The position numbers and the translations under genes were made by a program. Positions 7,186 through 8,683 of a stretch of 8,683 nucleotides of DNA are shown here, piece after piece. This DNA comes from Planctomicrobium sp. (GTDB lineage: Bacteria; Planctomycetota; Planctomycetia; Planctomycetales; Planctomycetaceae): contig JAJDEL010000042.1 in NCBI GenBank assembly GCA_029259835.1, positions 1-8,683 of the forward strand, in the 5' to 3' direction. The first letter of the stretch is position 1. Each line of letters opens with the position of its first letter. Under the pieces are notes generated by a model. It saw only the letters and a list, made by a program, of their open reading frames with translations, was not told the DNA's origin and searched no databases.

Positions 7186-7629
7186 TCATTGCGGAAGGAT
7201 CATTTCTGATTTCCAATACTCTTTCAACTGTTCGACGAGCGCCACGAAACCTTCCAGATCGACAGGCTTCACAAGGAACCCCTGCACGTCGAGATCATCA
7301 AATTCGTGGATTCCTTCCTGGCCCATTTCCCCTGTCATGATGACGACCGCGATATTCCTGAGATGATCCGTCACTCTGAGTTGTTCGAGAATTTCTTTCC
7401 CGTTCCGCCGAGGCAAGTTGAGATCAAGAAGCACAAGATCAGGGCGTGGTGCCAACGCAAATCGCTGTTCTTGAAAAAGAAATTGACGGGCGTCTTCCCC
7501 ATCGGTCATCCATGTCAGTCGGTGCTTAATCCCACTCCTGTTAAGCGCCCCAATCGCAAATTTTGCCGCCACCAGGCTGTCTTCAACAAGCAGTATTTCC
7601 ATAGGACGCCCGATTGCTTCTTGAAACAT
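7186..7629 (-). CDS. Single-domain response regulator (receiver, Rcp1-like)
   Basis: 147-residue protein made of one receiver domain and nothing else. Glu16 and Asp17 form the acidic pocket, Asp69 in LVLLDLNLP is the phosphorylation site, Thr99 in VVIMTG is the switch threonine, and Lys121-Pro122 in FLVKPVD completes the active site. The segment FLFQEQRFALAPRPDL between the second helix and the phosphorylation strand is typical of the Rcp1/CheY-like group that pairs with phytochrome-type or hybrid histidine kinases; that partner is not in this window. There is no DNA-binding or output domain, so it should signal through protein contacts. ATG 7629 is chosen because AGGAG lies six bases upstream; the internal ATG at codon 10 has no such site. 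It follows the helicase gene after 57 bases and is likely co-transcribed with it. Confidence 0.93.
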   Translation of the reverse strand: MFQEAIGRPMEILLVEDSLVAAKFAIGALNRSGIKHRLTWMTDGEDARQFLFQEQRFALAPRPDLVLLDLNLPRRNGKEILEQLRVTDHLRNIAVVIMTGEMGQEGIHEFDDLDVQGFLVKPVDLEGFVALVEQLKEYWKSEMILPQ

Positions 7630-7635
7630 TGTTCG

Positions 7636-7640
7636 CTCCT
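7636..7640 (-). promoter_or_regulatory. Shine-Dalgarno site of the response regulator
   Basis: AGGAG on the minus strand sits six bases before ATG 7629. It settles the start in favour of this codon rather than the internal ATG at codon 10, and suggests efficient translation. Confidence 0.7.
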
Positions 7641-7645
7641 ATTCT

Positions 7646-7671
7646 AAGTGTTGCAGGTCGAAGCCTCACTT
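7646..7671 (-). other. Possible intercistronic hairpin between helicase and response regulator
   Basis: AAGTG (7646-7650) pairs with CACTT (7667-7671), and an inner AGG (7655-7657) pairs with CCT (7664-7666) around a six-base loop, with a four-base bulge on one side. It lies in the 57-base gap just ahead of the response regulator's ribosome binding site. No T-run follows on the minus strand, so it is not a terminator; an mRNA processing or stability element is possible. The stem is short and may be chance. Confidence 0.25.
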
Positions 7672-7686
7672 GGGTTGGCAATAAAA

Positions 7687-8683
7687 TCAATCCAGTTCTT
7701 CAAAGATTGCGTCCCATTCAGACTCCGAGGCCGGTGTCGGTTCAAACGCTTCGTCTTCCTGTACAGTTTGCACTTCTCTGGCATCGAAAGCGTCACAGCC
7801 GTCGAATTGATACTCCTGTAACAATTTATTGATTCGCATTTCAATTTTTGTCAGTTCGTCCCCTTGCTCCGGTTTGACGAATGTAAACGCGCGCCCATCA
7901 CTGTCAGACGAGATTCGCCCTGTTCGTCCCACGCGATGGATGTAATCGTCGGAACCTTCTGGGAGGTCGTAGTTGACGATATGCGAAATGCCAGAAATAT
8001 CGATCCCGCGACCGACGATATCAGTCGCAATTACTAATCGGACTCGCCCATCTCGAAGACGACGAATCACTTGCTCCCGTTTTCGCTGCTGAAGGTCACC
8101 ATGAATTTCAGCAACGTCCGGAAGGCGCCTCTGAATTTTCGAATAGATTTCATGCGCTCCGCGCTTTGTACGACAGAACACGATCGCCTGAGAAGGACGT
8201 TCTTGGACCAGGAGCCTGATCAAGAGGTTGAATTTATTCTTTTGTTCGACGGTACAGTAGAACTGCTCAATCGTATCAACAACAACAGTGTCTTCAGAAA
8301 GGTCGACACGTTCCGGGTGATTCATAAAGCGATTCGCCAACAGTTGCACTTGCTCCGGTAAGGTCGCAGAGAGCAGCAGCGTTTGACGGTCCGAACTGCA
8401 TGAACGAAGAATTCGCTCGATATCTTTTCGAAATCCAATATCAAGCATGCGATCCGCTTCGTCGAGCACAACAGTGCTGACGTGACTCAAATCAAGAACC
8501 TTTCGTTGGATCAAGTCGATGACTCGTCCGGGAGTCCCAACAACAACTTGTGGGTACCGCCCCAATGCCGCAATTTGTGGCCCAATCGGTCGACCACCGA
8601 CGGTCAACACTGTGTCACAAGGAGAGCCACTCGCGAGCGAACGAAATTCTTGTTCGACCTGTTCGCTTAATTCACGCGTCGGA
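7687..8683 (-). CDS. DEAD-box ATP-dependent RNA helicase, N-terminus missing
   Basis: C-terminal 331 residues of a DEAD-box RNA helicase, which unwinds RNA duplexes or remodels RNA-protein complexes with ATP. The gene runs off the right edge; the first full codon is at 8682, so the Q motif and Walker A are outside the window. Visible motifs, numbered from the edge, are Ia PTREL (1-5), VGG (28-30), Ib TPGR (50-53), II DEAD (74-77), III SAT (105-107), IV VFCRTK (168-173), V ATDIVGRGID (219-228) and VI HRVGRTGR (249-256), all intact. After the helicase core there is only a short acidic tail (about 285-331), without the RNA-binding extension of DeaD/DbpA types, so it is nearest in layout to the short RhlE/CshA-like helicases. 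The GTG at 8610 is internal and not the start. The following genes on the strand encode a receiver and RNase III. Confidence 0.95.
   Translation of the reverse strand, partial: PTRELSEQVEQEFRSLASGSPCDTVLTVGGRPIGPQIAALGRYPQVVVGTPGRVIDLIQRKVLDLSHVSTVVLDEADRMLDIGFRKDIERILRSCSSDRQTLLLSATLPEQVQLLANRFMNHPERVDLSEDTVVVDTIEQFYCTVEQKNKFNLLIRLLVQERPSQAIVFCRTKRGAHEIYSKIQRRLPDVAEIHGDLQQRKREQVIRRLRDGRVRLVIATDIVGRGIDISGISHIVNYDLPEGSDDYIHRVGRTGRISSDSDGRAFTFVKPEQGDELTKIEMRINKLLQEYQFDGCDAFDAREVQTVQEDEAFEPTPASESEWDAIFEELD

Noticed and set aside
1..8683. Mobile element, CRISPR, toxin-antitoxin or defence system
   Set aside because: No transposase or integrase, spaced direct repeats, small paired genes or compositional break was seen; the genes are housekeeping or common accessory families.

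Overview
The window reads like ordinary chromosome from a member of the Planctomycetota. This is an inference from gene content: a secreted Cys-type sulfatase, two TPR scaffold proteins, a UbiB-family kinase-like protein with a twin-helix C-terminus, and a stand-alone receiver beside RNA-metabolism genes. Base composition looks close to 50% G+C throughout. I see no rRNA or tRNA gene, CRISPR array, insertion sequence, integrase or phage gene, and no stretch of foreign-looking composition.

Layout. Positions 1-329 hold no convincing gene. Three genes then run on the + strand: an exported sulfatase (330-1748), a cytoplasmic TPR protein starting at a GTG with a strong ribosome binding site (1939-3303), and an ABC1/AarF/UbiB family protein (3379-5049). 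The UbiB-like gene converges, with a 17-base gap, on a block of four minus-strand genes. Read in their direction of transcription these are: a DEAD-box RNA helicase cut off by the right edge (8683-7687), a single-domain response regulator (7629-7186), ribonuclease III (7020-6277), and a second TPR protein with a long helical tail (6017-5067).

How the genes may work together. The helicase, receiver and RNase III form a co-directional group. Helicase and RNase III both act on structured RNA, and the receiver between them could be co-expressed with the helicase (57-base gap, strong Shine-Dalgarno sequence). The TPR gene at 5067-6017 has its own promoter-like sequence inside an inverted repeat, so it may be a separate unit. 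The sulfatase probably acts outside the cytoplasm on sulfated polysaccharide or other sulfate esters and stands alone.

Nothing here is clearly a new system. The points most worth a second look are: non-canonical residues at otherwise conserved positions in three enzymes (UbiB ExD motif, RNase III second acidic pair, sulfatase auxiliary motif); the inverted repeat around 6109-6197; a possible alternative start of RNase III; and the unexplained helical tail of the minus-strand TPR protein.
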